Below are positions 25,954-34,776 of a stretch of DNA of 64,000 bases, in pieces. The notes under the pieces are model-generated. The model was not told the origin of the DNA. It made no database searches and saw only the letters and a program-made list of their open reading frames with translations. Each line of letters starts with the position of its first letter. Positions within the stretch are counted from its first letter, which is position 1. Origin of the DNA: Streptomyces paradoxus (GTDB taxonomy: Bacteria > Actinomycetota > Actinomycetes > Streptomycetales > Streptomycetaceae); the NCBI RefSeq assembly GCF_014202475.1, contig NZ_JACHGV010000003.1, forward strand, positions 340,355-404,354, in the 5' to 3' direction. Made by a program: the position numbers and the translations under genes.

Positions 25954-26838
25954 TCAGAAGCCCCGCAGTACGGCCGCCTTCGTCCTCGCGAACTCCTCGT
26001 CGGTGAGGACGCCGTCGCGGTGGAGCCGGCCCAGCTCGCGCAGCCGTCGCAGGAGTACGTCGTGGTGGTCGGAGGCGGGCGGTGGCACCGGGGTGCGGGC
26101 GGGGGGATCGCCGTTCCCGGCTGCGGCGCGCGTGGACGGGTGCGGCAGCCGGGCGGTGACGGCCGCCGCGACGAGCGCGGTGAGCAGGTCCCGGCGGGCG
26201 CTGCCCCACAGGTCCAGGGCGTACGGGTCCTTGTCCGGCGGCAGTTTCGAGAACACCGTCTCGCGGGTCACGAAGCGCAGCGACCCGTCCTCGTGGCGGG
26301 TGTTCGGCAACCACTCGACCCGCACGAGGTCGCCCATGCTGATGATCCGCGGGCCGGTGGCGCGTTTGACCCGTTCGGAGGTGTCGGCCCAGTCGATCCG
26401 TATCCGTGTGCCGTCGAAGGAGACCGTCCCGTCCGAGCTCCGCACCGAGACCGGAACCGGCGGGCCGGGCAGCAGATAGGCCGTCGCCGGTTCCTTCGGT
26501 ACCCGGTCGAGGAGCAGCGCGCGGCGGATCTCCTCGGCGACGTACTCGGCTGCCCCCGTCCGGTCGGCGGCCACCGCCAGCCGGTAGGGGTCCGCCGTGT
26601 CCGGCAGCCGCCCGCCGGTCGCCTGGAGCAGGGGGTCGGCGCCCTCGCGCAGCCGTAACCGCAGCCGCCCGTGCCCGCGTGCGGCTTCCAGGGCGACGCC
26701 GGATACCGCCGCGAGCGGTACGGAGATCTCCCCGTACGTCCGGCGGAGCAGCGGCACGGAGCGGTGCAGGCCGGGCGTGATCCTGAGCGTGTCGCCGTCG
26801 AAGGCCCAGGTGCCGTCACGCTGGATGATCTCGGCCAT
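25954..26838 (-). CDS. DUF4429/SHOCT-domain protein
   Basis: 294 residues. Two repeats of a beta-rich domain: residues about 5-115 (GTWAFDGDTLRITPG) and 130-235 (GTVSFDGTRIRIDW), each with a W/F-FDG motif, as in DUF4429. The C-terminal 30 residues (LLRRLRELGRLHRDGVLTDEEFARTKAAVL) are a SHOCT domain, an oligomerisation helix pair. Cytoplasmic. Function unknown. Confidence 0.75.
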   Translation of the reverse strand: MAEIIQRDGTWAFDGDTLRITPGLHRSVPLLRRTYGEISVPLAAVSGVALEAARGHGRLRLRLREGADPLLQATGGRLPDTADPYRLAVAADRTGAAEYVAEEIRRALLLDRVPKEPATAYLLPGPPVPVSVRSSDGTVSFDGTRIRIDWADTSERVKRATGPRIISMGDLVRVEWLPNTRHEDGSLRFVTRETVFSKLPPDKDPYALDLWGSARRDLLTALVAAAVTARLPHPSTRAAAGNGDPPARTPVPPPASDHHDVLLRRLRELGRLHRDGVLTDEEFARTKAAVLRGF

Positions 26839-27022
26839 AGGGGAATTCTCCCAGTGGGGTCAACACGGCACGCCGAACTTCACCCGTGTTGACCAGTCCG
26901 GGCGGACGCGAGCCGGGTGGTGTACGGCACAATTCGCTGTCGTCGCACGGGAGTTGCACAGCGGTGTTTCCGGGGTCCGGAAGGCCGGCGGTGGTTGGGT
27001 CGCGGGAAGGCGGGCGTCGGGC

Positions 27023-28381
27023 GTGGCGGTGCGGGAGGCGGGACAGGGCGGCGCGGGCGGGTACGCGGGTACGCGTGCGGGTGCCGGTGCCGGGGGGTAC
27101 GCCGGCGGTTACCCCGGTGGTCAACCGGGCGGAACCGGAGGCGCTCACGGGGGCGGGTGCGCCTGCGGGGACTGTCCGCACGGGGCGCGCGAGGGGCATA
27201 GGCGGGCCGTGGCCGCGTTCCTGCGCCGGCGGGACGAATTCGCGGCCGGGCAGGGGCTGCCGGCCGCGGTGGCCCACTCCGCGTCGGCCTCCCGCCAGTG
27301 GGTCTCCGAAGAACTGGCGCAGTCCGCCGAGCACGTCGCCGAGCGGGGGCGGGCCGAGGGGCAGGCCTGGCTGTCGGGCCTGTGGCGGCGCACGGCGGGT
27401 GCCGTGTGGGCCGCCGTGGTGCTGTTGCTGCTCGGGCAGGCCCTCACGGCGGTCGGTACCGGCTGGACGGCGGCGCGTACGGCCGGGCTGGCCGCGGCGC
27501 TGGTGCTGGCCTCGGCGCTGACCGCCGCGTCCTGGTTCCACCGGTCGAAGGGCGGGGTGCTGGCGCCGGTGATCGGTGAGGACAACCGGCTGTCCACGTC
27601 CCGCACGGTCGCCGCGGCGTGGGTGCTCTTCGTGGCCTACTCGGTGCTCGTCCTCGCGGGGCGGCTGGCCGCCGCCTCCCGGCACCGGGAGCGGGACGCG
27701 TTGATCTCCGGGCTGGATCTCGCGCGGGGCGCCGGGGTCGTGACCGTGCTCGCCGTGCTGTGCGGGATCGCCGTGCTCGTGCGGCGGGTGGTCGGGCTGC
27801 GGGTGCTGGGGCAACGGCTGCAGAAGGTGCGGGCCGACCGGCCCCGCGCCGCCGACCTGCTGACCGACGACGCGGGGCGCGGCACCTTCGCCGACATCCA
27901 GTACGTCGTGATCAGCGGGGTCGCGCTGGTCTTCGCGGCGGTACGGCTGGCCAGGCGGCCGGAGCAGCTGCCGGATCTGCCGTGGGGGCTGGCGGTGGTG
28001 GTGCTGGTGTCGGCGGCGACGTATCTCGCCGGGAAGTACGCGGAGGGCGGCCGGCCGGTCATCCTCTCCGTGGTCCGGGCCCGTGAGGCCGGCGACCTGG
28101 ACGGGCCGATCCGCACCGGGGACGACATCGAGATCCGGGGTGCGGGATTCGTGCCCCCGGGTGCGCAAGGTGCCGACCGGCTGGCCCGGATGGTCGTGCG
28201 CGTCGGTGCGGTGCACGTCCACGTGCCGTTGATCCCGGTTCCCGGAGGGTTCCGCAATCCCACGGACACCCTGCTGACGGTGCCGGTGCCGGCGGATGTC
28301 GAACCGGGGAGGGTGGAGGTGCAGGTCGTCACGGCGGCCGGAGTGGAGACCAACCGGTACGCGGTCGACGTGACGGAGTGA
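27023..28381 (+). CDS. Multi-pass membrane protein with Gly/Cys-rich N-terminus and Ig-like tail
   Basis: About 452 residues. The N-terminus is Gly-rich and ends in a Cys cluster (GGGCACGDCPHG). Hydrophobic helices follow at about 145-165, 172-192, 215-235, 248-270, 310-325 and 333-350. The last 100 residues (GDDIEIRGAGFVPPG ... VEVQVVTAAGVETN) read like an IPT/TIG-type Ig fold (inference). The start is uncertain: GTG 27023 and GTG 27029 are candidates, and neither has a well-spaced ribosome site. Family not recognised. Confidence 0.65.
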   Translation: MAVREAGQGGAGGYAGTRAGAGAGGYAGGYPGGQPGGTGGAHGGGCACGDCPHGAREGHRRAVAAFLRRRDEFAAGQGLPAAVAHSASASRQWVSEELAQSAEHVAERGRAEGQAWLSGLWRRTAGAVWAAVVLLLLGQALTAVGTGWTAARTAGLAAALVLASALTAASWFHRSKGGVLAPVIGEDNRLSTSRTVAAAWVLFVAYSVLVLAGRLAAASRHRERDALISGLDLARGAGVVTVLAVLCGIAVLVRRVVGLRVLGQRLQKVRADRPRAADLLTDDAGRGTFADIQYVVISGVALVFAAVRLARRPEQLPDLPWGLAVVVLVSAATYLAGKYAEGGRPVILSVVRAREAGDLDGPIRTGDDIEIRGAGFVPPGAQGADRLARMVVRVGAVHVHVPLIPVPGGFRNPTDTLLTVPVPADVEPGRVEVQVVTAAGVETNRYAVDVTE

Positions 28382-28520
28382 CGGACGGGGACTCCCGGGC
28401 ACTCCGCACCACCGGCACGAAGACATCAGCCCGATGCCACAGGATTGAGCGCGGTTCGTTTGTCGTACGTATGGTCTGTGAGGGGGTCTCGGCACCGGCG
28501 GCGAGAGGCGGCTAGCAGCG

Positions 28521-29051
28521 ATGACTCACGGTATGCGAACGGACACGCACTCCCCCCATTTCGGCAACGGGGGAGGCTGGCGGGACAACGCCACCCGCTA
28601 CGCCCTGCTGCCTCTTCGCATCTTCCTCGGCGTCACCTTCATCTACGCCGGCCTGGACAAGCTCACCGACAGCGCCTTCATGAAGGACTCCGGTGCCGGG
28701 TCGATCGGCGACATGATGCGCGCCGTGCGCGACTCCTCCGCCATTCCCGCCCTGGTCGACCTCTCCCTCAAGAGCCCTGTCGGGTTCGGCTACGCCATCG
28801 CCTTCGGTGAACTGGCCGTCGGCATCGGCACGCTGCTCGGCCTCCTCGCCCGTCTGGCCGCACTCGGCGGCGCGCTGATCTCCCTCAGCCTGTGGCTGAC
28901 CGTGAGCTGGGCCTCCGACCCGTACTACTACGGCAACGACCTCGCCTACCTCATGGCCTGGACCCCTCTGATCCTGGCGGGCGCGCCCCTGCTGTCCCTC
29001 GACGCCGCGCTACGGTCACGGCGACGGCAGCGGACCGGCGGGTACCAGTAA
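28521..29051 (+). CDS. DoxX-family membrane protein
   Basis: 176 residues with four membrane helices. The signature LRIFLGVTFIYAGLDKLTD near 32-50 and the later FGELAVGIGTLLGLLARLAAL match DoxX proteins, which are linked to quinone or thiol redox processes. In this subfamily the biochemical role is not settled. It stands alone, convergent with the small membrane gene below. Confidence 0.82.
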   Translation: MTHGMRTDTHSPHFGNGGGWRDNATRYALLPLRIFLGVTFIYAGLDKLTDSAFMKDSGAGSIGDMMRAVRDSSAIPALVDLSLKSPVGFGYAIAFGELAVGIGTLLGLLARLAALGGALISLSLWLTVSWASDPYYYGNDLAYLMAWTPLILAGAPLLSLDAALRSRRRQRTGGYQ

Positions 29052-29060
29052 CCGAGCCGG

Positions 29061-29285
29061 TCAGGTCAGGTCCGCGCCCGTACGGCCCCGCAGGCGGCGG
29101 CGCCGTAGGCGGCCCGTCAGGGCCGCCACCGCGCCGGCCAGGCACAGCCCGCCCGTGACGAGGGGGATCACCACGAACCACGGGATCTCCCAGGCGCCGC
29201 CCGCATCACCGGCGTAGAGGACGCCCGCCGCTACGAGGACGATGCCGGCGATCAGCTTTCCGGGCTGGAACTCATGACGCAGCAC
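29061..29285 (-). CDS. Small two-helix membrane protein
   Basis: 74 residues with two membrane helices (LIAGIVLVAAGVLYAG and FVVIPLVTGGLCLAGAVAAL) and a basic tail. The GTG start at 29285 overlaps the end of the PspC gene by 14 bp and has an internal GGAGGTGA ribosome site, so the two are translationally linked. Function unknown; probably part of the envelope-stress locus. Confidence 0.75.
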   Translation of the reverse strand: MLRHEFQPGKLIAGIVLVAAGVLYAGDAGGAWEIPWFVVIPLVTGGLCLAGAVAALTGRLRRRRLRGRTGADLT

Positions 29286-30726
29286 GGGTCACCTCCACCT
29301 GCCCCATGCCGACCTGGAGGTCCAGGTCGATGGTGCCGGACTTCACGGCGCCTTCGGCGGGGGAGAGGGTGATCTCCCTGTGCTGGTCCGGCTGCACGTC
29401 CACGTCCTTCGGGTCGTCCCCCGGCAGCTGGAGGTCGCCTATGCCCACCTCGACGTTCAGCCGCACCGTCACCTCCTCGGGCACGAGCACCTTGATCCGG
29501 CCCATGCCGACCTCCGCCCGAGTCGTGACCGTCTGCTTCCCGGACACGTCCAGCTTGCTCAGATCCAGGGTGCCGACGCCGGTGCCCAGGTCGTACCCCG
29601 GCCGGACGTCCGCCACCGTGGCGGGCTGCCAGGTGGTGCGCGCCCAGTGGGTGTCGATGTCCTTGGGCAGGGCCGCCGCGCCGGCGAGCAGGCCGGCCGT
29701 GATGACCGCCAGGAAGACCGAGCCGGCGCCGGTCCGGCCCAGGAAGGCGCTGACGGCTATGCCCAGGCCCAGGACGGCGAGAGCACAGGCCAGGCCCGTC
29801 TGCAGGCTGGTCCCGAGCGGGTGGCCGTCCCACGTGCGGCTCGTGCCCAGGGCTCCCGCGAGCAGGGCCAGCAGGAAGACCGCGCCGCCGATCGAGCGGG
29901 GCCCGCGCGGCTGGGGCGGCCCGGGGCGCGGGACGGGTATGTCCTCGCGGGTATGTGGCTGCGTGCCGAGGCCGATGTTGAGGGCTGCGGCGATGTCCAG
30001 GTCGTGGGGGTCGCGGGGGCCCCACAGATAGCCCGTGCCGCCGATGTGGGTGCCGTCCTTGACGATCGGGTCGCGCCACCAGGAGGGGGTGGTGAGGAAC
30101 ACCGGCGGCGCCTTGGGCTCCGGCGGGGCGTCGGCGACGGCCTGCGCCGCCAGCGGATCGGGGCTGGGGGCGCCGCGCTGGCGGGACCAGTAGCCGGCGC
30201 CCGCGAGGAGGAGGGAGAGGACGACGGCGAAGGTCAGCACCCCGCCGTTGTTCAGCATCGTCAGGAACACGCCGCAGCCGACCAGCGCGAACAGCACGGC
30301 CGCCAGGGCCTGGCCGTCGACGCGGCCGGTGAGCAGTTTGCGGACCTCGTTCTTCTCCTCGTCGTCGTAGGGGACGAAGAGCCAGGCGAAGCCGTAGAAG
30401 AGCAGGCCGATGCCGCCGGTGGCGGAGAGCACGGCGAGGGTGATGCGGAAGATCACCGGGTCCATGTCGCACTGCCGCCCGAGCCCCGCGCAGACGCCGG
30501 CCAGGGTCTTGTGGCGGCGGTCGCGGCGGAACGCGTGGGGCGGCCCCGGTGGGACACCGTCTTCGGCGGGGGCGGCCGAGCCGGGTGCTCCTCCCTGCCC
30601 TCCGGCGTCCGCGCGCCCGTGCGCGGGACCCGCGGCGGGCGCGGCATCCTGCGGCCCGGCGCCCGGGGCGGGGCGCGGGCCGGAGCCGGGTCCCGGACCC
30701 GTCGCGGCCTGCTCGTGATCGGTCAT
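29272..30726 (-). CDS. PspC-domain membrane protein with LiaF-like C-terminal domain
   Basis: 484 residues. A Gly/Pro/Ala-rich head of about 65 residues precedes a PspC domain (KTLAGVCAGLGRQCDMDPVIFRI). Several more membrane helices follow. The C-terminal 110 residues form a beta-rich repeat domain (GVGTLDLSKLDV, AEVGMGRIKVLVP, VGIGDLQLPG), the pattern of LiaF/VraT-type antibiotic-response proteins. Such proteins usually restrain a partner histidine kinase. The divergent neighbour encodes one with its own PspC domain. Confidence 0.85.
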   Translation of the reverse strand: MTDHEQAATGPGPGSGPRPAPGAGPQDAAPAAGPAHGRADAGGQGGAPGSAAPAEDGVPPGPPHAFRRDRRHKTLAGVCAGLGRQCDMDPVIFRITLAVLSATGGIGLLFYGFAWLFVPYDDEEKNEVRKLLTGRVDGQALAAVLFALVGCGVFLTMLNNGGVLTFAVVLSLLLAGAGYWSRQRGAPSPDPLAAQAVADAPPEPKAPPVFLTTPSWWRDPIVKDGTHIGGTGYLWGPRDPHDLDIAAALNIGLGTQPHTREDIPVPRPGPPQPRGPRSIGGAVFLLALLAGALGTSRTWDGHPLGTSLQTGLACALAVLGLGIAVSAFLGRTGAGSVFLAVITAGLLAGAAALPKDIDTHWARTTWQPATVADVRPGYDLGTGVGTLDLSKLDVSGKQTVTTRAEVGMGRIKVLVPEEVTVRLNVEVGIGDLQLPGDDPKDVDVQPDQHREITLSPAEGAVKSGTIDLDLQVGMGQVEVTRAAS

Positions 30727-30782
30727 GGGTCCATGGTGACGGGCGCGACGCCCCGGCGGGAGTCGGAACGACCCTGGCCGGA

Positions 30783-30868
30783 CCCTGATATCGGCCCTGA
30801 GAGGCGGCTCGGGAAGCGTTCGAGGAGCGGCCCGCGGAGATCAGGGGAGCCTCAGGGGCCGACCCTGA
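30783..30868. promoter_or_regulatory. Array of five TCAGGG/CCCTGA repeats (candidate operator)
   Basis: CCCTGA at 30783 and 30795, TCAGGG at 30841 and 30852, CCCTGA at 30863. Spacings within the clusters are 11-12 bp, about one helical turn. The last two form a perfect 6-5-6 inverted repeat (30852-30868). The array lies in the 177-bp gap between the divergent pspC and histidine kinase genes. I infer binding by the adjacent NarL-type regulator. Confidence 0.6.
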
Positions 30869-30903
30869 TGCTCCGGCCTCCCGCACGTGTGACCATCAAT
30901 GGC

Positions 30904-32196
30904 ATGTCGGAAGCCGCAGCAGCGCCACTCGCCGAACCGCGGCCGCCGCGCAAGCTCTACCGCAGCAGTGACGGACGCTGGCTCGGGGGCGCGGCGCGGG
31001 GCCTCGCCGGGCACCTCGGGCTGCCCGTGATCTGGGTACGGCTCGTCTTCGTCGGCCTGTTCATGGCCGACGGCCTCGGTGCGCTGCTGTACGCCGCGTT
31101 CTGGTTCTTCGTCCCCCTCGGCGTCGGCGGTGTCGAGGCGCAGAAGCCGCCGTCGCCGCCGGCCGCGGAGGCCTCACCCGACGGCCGCCGCAGACGCGTG
31201 GCGCGCAGGCCCGACAAGGGCCAGATCGTGGCCCTGCTCCTCATGGTCGTGGTGGCCATGGTCTTCGTGGGCAACGTGAACCTCAGCGGGGGAGCGAGGG
31301 CGTACCTCTGGCCGACGGTGCTCGTCGGCGCGGGCGTCGCCCTGGTCTGGCGGCAGGCGGACAACGCCCGCCGGGCCCGCTGGGTCGAGGTCGGCCGCCG
31401 CCGGCGCACGGTCACGCTGCTGCGCTCGGTGGGCGGGGTGCTGCTGGTGACGGCCGGCGTCTCCGGCATCTTCGTCCTGCAGGGGTCCGCGGCCCACCTC
31501 GGCTCCGTCCTCCAGGCGGCTCTCGCCGTCCTCGTCGGCATCACGCTCCTCGCCGGGCCGTATCTGGTGCGCATGACGCAGGACCTCTCCGAGGAGCGCC
31601 TGATGCGCATCCGTGCCCAGGAGCGCGCGGAGGTCGCCGCCCATGTCCACGACTCGGTGCTGCACACCCTCACGCTGATCCAGCGCAACGCGGAGAACGC
31701 GAACGAGGTCCGCCGCCTGGCCCGTGCCCAGGAGCGCGACCTGCGCACCTGGCTCTACAAGCCCGAGGGCACCGGCAAGGACGAGGCCGACGAACCCACC
31801 ACCCTCGCCGACGCCGTGCGGCGCAACGCGGCCGAGGTGGAGGACAAGCACGGCGTGCCCATCGAGGTCGTGGTCGTCGGCGACTGCCCGCTCGACGAGA
31901 GGATCGCCGCACAGATGCAGGCCGCGCGGGAAGCAATGGTGAACGCCGCCAAGTACGGTGGCGAGGGCGGCGCCGTCCAGGTCTTCGCCGAGGTCGAGGG
32001 GAAGACGGTCTTCGTGTCCGTCCGGGACCGCGGCCCCGGCTTCGACCTCGACTCGATACCCGCCGACCGGATGGGTGTCAGAGAATCGATCATCGGCCGC
32101 ATGGAGCGCAACGGCGGCACGGCGCGGCTGCGCGCGGTGCCGGACGGCGGCACGGAGGTCGAGCTGGAGATGGAGAGGGCGGAGAAGACGTCATGA
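30904..32196 (+). CDS. PspC-domain sensor histidine kinase
   Basis: 430 residues. An N-terminal PspC domain (RKLYRSSDGRWLGGAARGLAGHLG) is followed by about five membrane helices. The dimerisation helix has the likely phosphoacceptor His249 (VHDSVLHTL), as in HisKA_3 (NarX-type) kinases. ATPase motifs: N-box EAMVNAAKYGGEGG, G-box VRDRGPGFDL, second glycine box GGTEVELEME. The ATG at 30904 lacks a ribosome site. The TGA overlaps the regulator's ATG by 4 bp. It probably senses envelope stress together with the divergent PspC/LiaF-like protein. Confidence 0.9.
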   Translation: MSEAAAAPLAEPRPPRKLYRSSDGRWLGGAARGLAGHLGLPVIWVRLVFVGLFMADGLGALLYAAFWFFVPLGVGGVEAQKPPSPPAAEASPDGRRRRVARRPDKGQIVALLLMVVVAMVFVGNVNLSGGARAYLWPTVLVGAGVALVWRQADNARRARWVEVGRRRRTVTLLRSVGGVLLVTAGVSGIFVLQGSAAHLGSVLQAALAVLVGITLLAGPYLVRMTQDLSEERLMRIRAQERAEVAAHVHDSVLHTLTLIQRNAENANEVRRLARAQERDLRTWLYKPEGTGKDEADEPTTLADAVRRNAAEVEDKHGVPIEVVVVGDCPLDERIAAQMQAAREAMVNAAKYGGEGGAVQVFAEVEGKTVFVSVRDRGPGFDLDSIPADRMGVRESIIGRMERNGGTARLRAVPDGGTEVELEMERAEKTS

Positions 32197-32933
32197 GCGA
32201 CCCGACCGAGGCGAACGGTACGGCGGGACCGGCGGAGGCGGCCGGGCCCGCGGAGTCGGGCGGCGGCCCGGGGCGTCGCGTGCGCGTGGTCCTCGTGGAC
32301 GACCACCGCATGTTCCGTACGGGGGTCCAGGCCGAGATCGGGCAGACCGAGCAGACCGGTGTCGAGGTCGTCGGCGAGGCCGCGGACGTCGACCAGGCGG
32401 TCACGGTGATCACCGCGACCCGGCCCGAGGTGGTTCTCCTCGACGTGCATCTGCCGGGCGGTGGCGGCGTCGAAGTGCTGCGCCGCTGCGCCCCGTTGAT
32501 GGCCGACACCGAGCAGCCGGTCCGCTTCCTGGCGCTGTCCGTGTCCGACGCCGCGGAGGACGTGATCGGCGTCATCCGCGGCGGCGCCCGCGGGTACGTC
32601 ACCAAGACGATCACCGGCACGGACCTCGTGAACTCCGTCTTCCGTGTCCAGGAGGGCGACGCGGTCTTCTCGCCCCGGCTGGCAGGGTTCGTCCTGGACG
32701 CCTTCGCCTCCACGGACGCACCGCCGGTCGACGAGGACCTGGACCGCCTGACCCAGCGCGAGCGCGAGGTGCTCCGGCTCATCGCGCGGGGCTACGCGTA
32801 CAAGGAGATCGCCAAGCAGCTGTACATCTCCGTGAAGACCGTCGAGTCACACGTCTCGGCGGTCCTGCGCAAGCTCCAGCTCTCCAACCGGCACGAGCTG
32901 ACGCGCTGGGCGACGGCTCGCCGGCTCGTCTGA
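32193..32933 (+). CDS. NarL/LuxR-family response regulator
   Basis: 246 residues. Receiver domain with acidic pocket VDDHRM near 35-40 and phosphoacceptor Asp84 in LLDVHLPGG. The C-terminal LuxR helix-turn-helix begins DRLTQREREVLRLIARGYAYKEIAKQL. Its first 25 residues are a disordered Gly/Ala/Pro extension. ATGA overlap with the kinase gene shows coupled translation. Likely target: the TCAGGG array at 30783-30868 (inference). Convergent with the NlpC/P60 gene, with only 9 bp between stops. Confidence 0.93.
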   Translation: MSDPTEANGTAGPAEAAGPAESGGGPGRRVRVVLVDDHRMFRTGVQAEIGQTEQTGVEVVGEAADVDQAVTVITATRPEVVLLDVHLPGGGGVEVLRRCAPLMADTEQPVRFLALSVSDAAEDVIGVIRGGARGYVTKTITGTDLVNSVFRVQEGDAVFSPRLAGFVLDAFASTDAPPVDEDLDRLTQREREVLRLIARGYAYKEIAKQLYISVKTVESHVSAVLRKLQLSNRHELTRWATARRLV

Positions 32934-32942
32934 CACCGGCGC

Positions 32943-34001
32943 TCACACGACCCGCGTCGCCCCCGCGTACGGCATCTCGTCGAGCGGGGCGACGCGGACC
33001 GGCGCCGAGGGGTTCGGGGCGTGGATCATGCGGCCGTTGCCCACGTAGATGCCGACATGGCTGATCCCGGCATAGAAGAAGACCAGGTCGCCGGGGAGGA
33101 GTTCGGAGCGGGAGACGCGGCGGCCCGCGGCGATCTGCGAGTACGTCGTGCGGGGCAGGGAGACGCCCGCGGCGCGGTACGCGGCCTGGACGAGGCCCGA
33201 GCAGTCGAAGGCGTTCGGGCCGGTGGCGCCCCAGACGTAGGGGCTGCCGAGCTTCTGGTAGGCGTAGGAGACAGCGGTGGCCGCGCGGGAGTCGGGGGCG
33301 TGAGACGCGGCGGAGCCGGGCGCCGCGAGGGGGTCCCGTGCACCCGTCGAGCGCGAGGCGCGGTCCTGCGACGCGCCGGGCAGGGAACGTTCCTGCGGGC
33401 CGAGCCGGGACAGCAGCTGCCGTGCCGAGCCGAGCTTGCCGGTGATCGTCTGCTTGTGCTGCTTCAGCTCCGACCGGCGTGACTTCAGGGACGTCAGCTC
33501 GATGTGGGCGGCCCCGCGCAGCTGCTCGATCTCCCGGAGCTGCTTGCGCACCCCCGCTACGGCGGCGTTCTGCCGGCTGCCGGCCCGCTCGACGAACTCG
33601 GCGTTCTTCAGGTACCGGTCGGGATCGTCGGACAGGGCGAGCTGCACGGCGGCGTCGAGGCCGCCGGCGCGGTACTGCGCGGCGGCGACCGAACCCAGGG
33701 CGTCTCGGGCGGAGTTGAGCCGCTCCTCCTTGCGCGCCGCCTGGTCCTGGAGGTTCCTCAGCCGCTGCCCGGCCGCTTCGGCCTTCTCCTTCACGCCGTT
33801 GTACTTCTCGGTGGCGACCTCCGCCTCCTGGTACAGCTTGTCCACCTTGGTCTTGACCTGGCCGGGGGTGAGCTGTGGTTCGGCGTGTCCGGTTCCGTCG
33901 AAGCCCGTCGCCGTCGCCGCGCCCGCGAGGGCGATCGTGGCGGCCGTACGGGCCTTGCCGCCACCCATCGAGCGCTGTCGGGGCTTGCGGTGCGCTGCCA
34001 A
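32943..34001 (-). CDS. Secreted NlpC/P60 peptidoglycan endopeptidase 1
   Basis: 352 residues. After a short basic start and signal-like region (TAATIALAGAATATG), two coiled-coil segments cover about residues 50-205, as in RipA-type hydrolases. The C-terminal NlpC/P60 domain has nucleophile Cys267 in FDCSGL and His in ISHVGIYV. It cleaves the D-Glu to diamino-acid bond of stem peptides. The TTG start at 34001 is supported by the shared MA(A/S)HRK N-terminus of the paralogue at 36703-37881, which also starts with TTG. Unlike that gene, I see no c-di-AMP riboswitch upstream. Confidence 0.88.
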   Translation of the reverse strand: MAAHRKPRQRSMGGGKARTAATIALAGAATATGFDGTGHAEPQLTPGQVKTKVDKLYQEAEVATEKYNGVKEKAEAAGQRLRNLQDQAARKEERLNSARDALGSVAAAQYRAGGLDAAVQLALSDDPDRYLKNAEFVERAGSRQNAAVAGVRKQLREIEQLRGAAHIELTSLKSRRSELKQHKQTITGKLGSARQLLSRLGPQERSLPGASQDRASRSTGARDPLAAPGSAASHAPDSRAATAVSYAYQKLGSPYVWGATGPNAFDCSGLVQAAYRAAGVSLPRTTYSQIAAGRRVSRSELLPGDLVFFYAGISHVGIYVGNGRMIHAPNPSAPVRVAPLDEMPYAGATRVV

Positions 34002-34422
34002 CTGGAGGCCACGTCCTTTCCTCGACCGCCGACGAGTGCGTGCGGCCGCCGCGGGAGCGGAACGGGCGGCCTGCGCGTCCGGCGACGGCCCGCACAGGGG
34101 GAGCGGATCGCCGCCGGACTTTCTCGGCGGTGGTGTCCGACTGCCGCCCCTGGCCCGGGCGGCGGTGGGGAGCCGGGCACCTGGTGAAGGACGCTAAACG
34201 TCCCTGCGACGGGCCGGTGGCAGGTGTGCGGAAGTGTCTTGAGAGGACCGGCGGTGACCGTATGCGACCGTGGTCCCGCCTCGACGCCATCGACTTAACT
34301 CAGCGTGATGACCGATGCGCCGAATCATGCGCGAGTGACCGTGATCGGGTGCTATGGGGTGCATTTATGCACGGCTGGGCCGGTGTCGGGCGGTCTCGGG
34401 GGCCTGATTAGGCTCCGGCCTC
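34002..34422. other. Divergent intergenic region, 421 bp
   Basis: Between the divergent NlpC/P60 gene and the small membrane gene. The P60 side is GC-rich with several hairpins, including GGACG-CTAAA-CGTCC near 34190. The other side holds GTGCATTTATGCAC (34359-34372). TAGGCT at 34409-34414 would start the rightward transcript about 2 bp before the ATG. No coding gene is evident. Confidence 0.4.
34359..34372. promoter_or_regulatory. Palindrome GTGCAT-TT-ATGCAC
   Basis: A perfect 6-2-6 inverted repeat about 50 bp upstream of the small membrane-protein gene. The 13-mer GTGCATTTATGCA also occurs at 22011-22023. It resembles an arginine-regulator (ARG) half box, but no arginine gene is nearby. 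Confidence 0.35.
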
Positions 34423-34776
34423 ATGGACGTACTCATCCACCTCTTCGTCGGCCTCCACATCATCGGCATCGCCTCGCTCCTGGGCGGCTTCCTCACGCAG
34501 ATGAAGGCGATGGGCGAGGGTACCGCCCGCTACACCCCGGCGATGCTGCACGGCGCCCTCACGATGCTGGTCACCGGTGTGATCCTGGTCGGCCTCAACC
34601 AGGCCGACGACCAGTCCGTGAACAACATCAAGATCGGCGTGAAGCTGGCCCTGCTGATCGTGATCCTCGGCCTGGTCTACGTGAAGCGGGACGACGAGAA
34701 GGTGGACAAGGGCCTGTTCGGCCTGGTCGGTCTGCTCACCACGGCGAACATCTTCATCGCCGTGCTCTGGACCTGA
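34423..34776 (+). CDS. Small integral membrane protein
   Basis: 117 residues with about four hydrophobic helices (IHLFVGLHIIGIASLLGGFL, LTMLVTGVILVGL, VKLALLIVILGLVYV, LVGLLTTANIFIAVLW). No catalytic or cofactor motif apart from one conserved-looking His in the first helix and one in the second. No ribosome site; TAGGCT 9 bp upstream suggests a near-leaderless transcript. Its 3' end overlaps the convergent gene by 23 bp. Function unknown. Confidence 0.75.
   Translation: MDVLIHLFVGLHIIGIASLLGGFLTQMKAMGEGTARYTPAMLHGALTMLVTGVILVGLNQADDQSVNNIKIGVKLALLIVILGLVYVKRDDEKVDKGLFGLVGLLTTANIFIAVLWT

Noticed and set aside
34002..34200. A c-di-AMP riboswitch before the first NlpC/P60 gene
   Set aside because: The GACAGCTAACC and GGGTGAATC blocks found before the paralogue are missing here.
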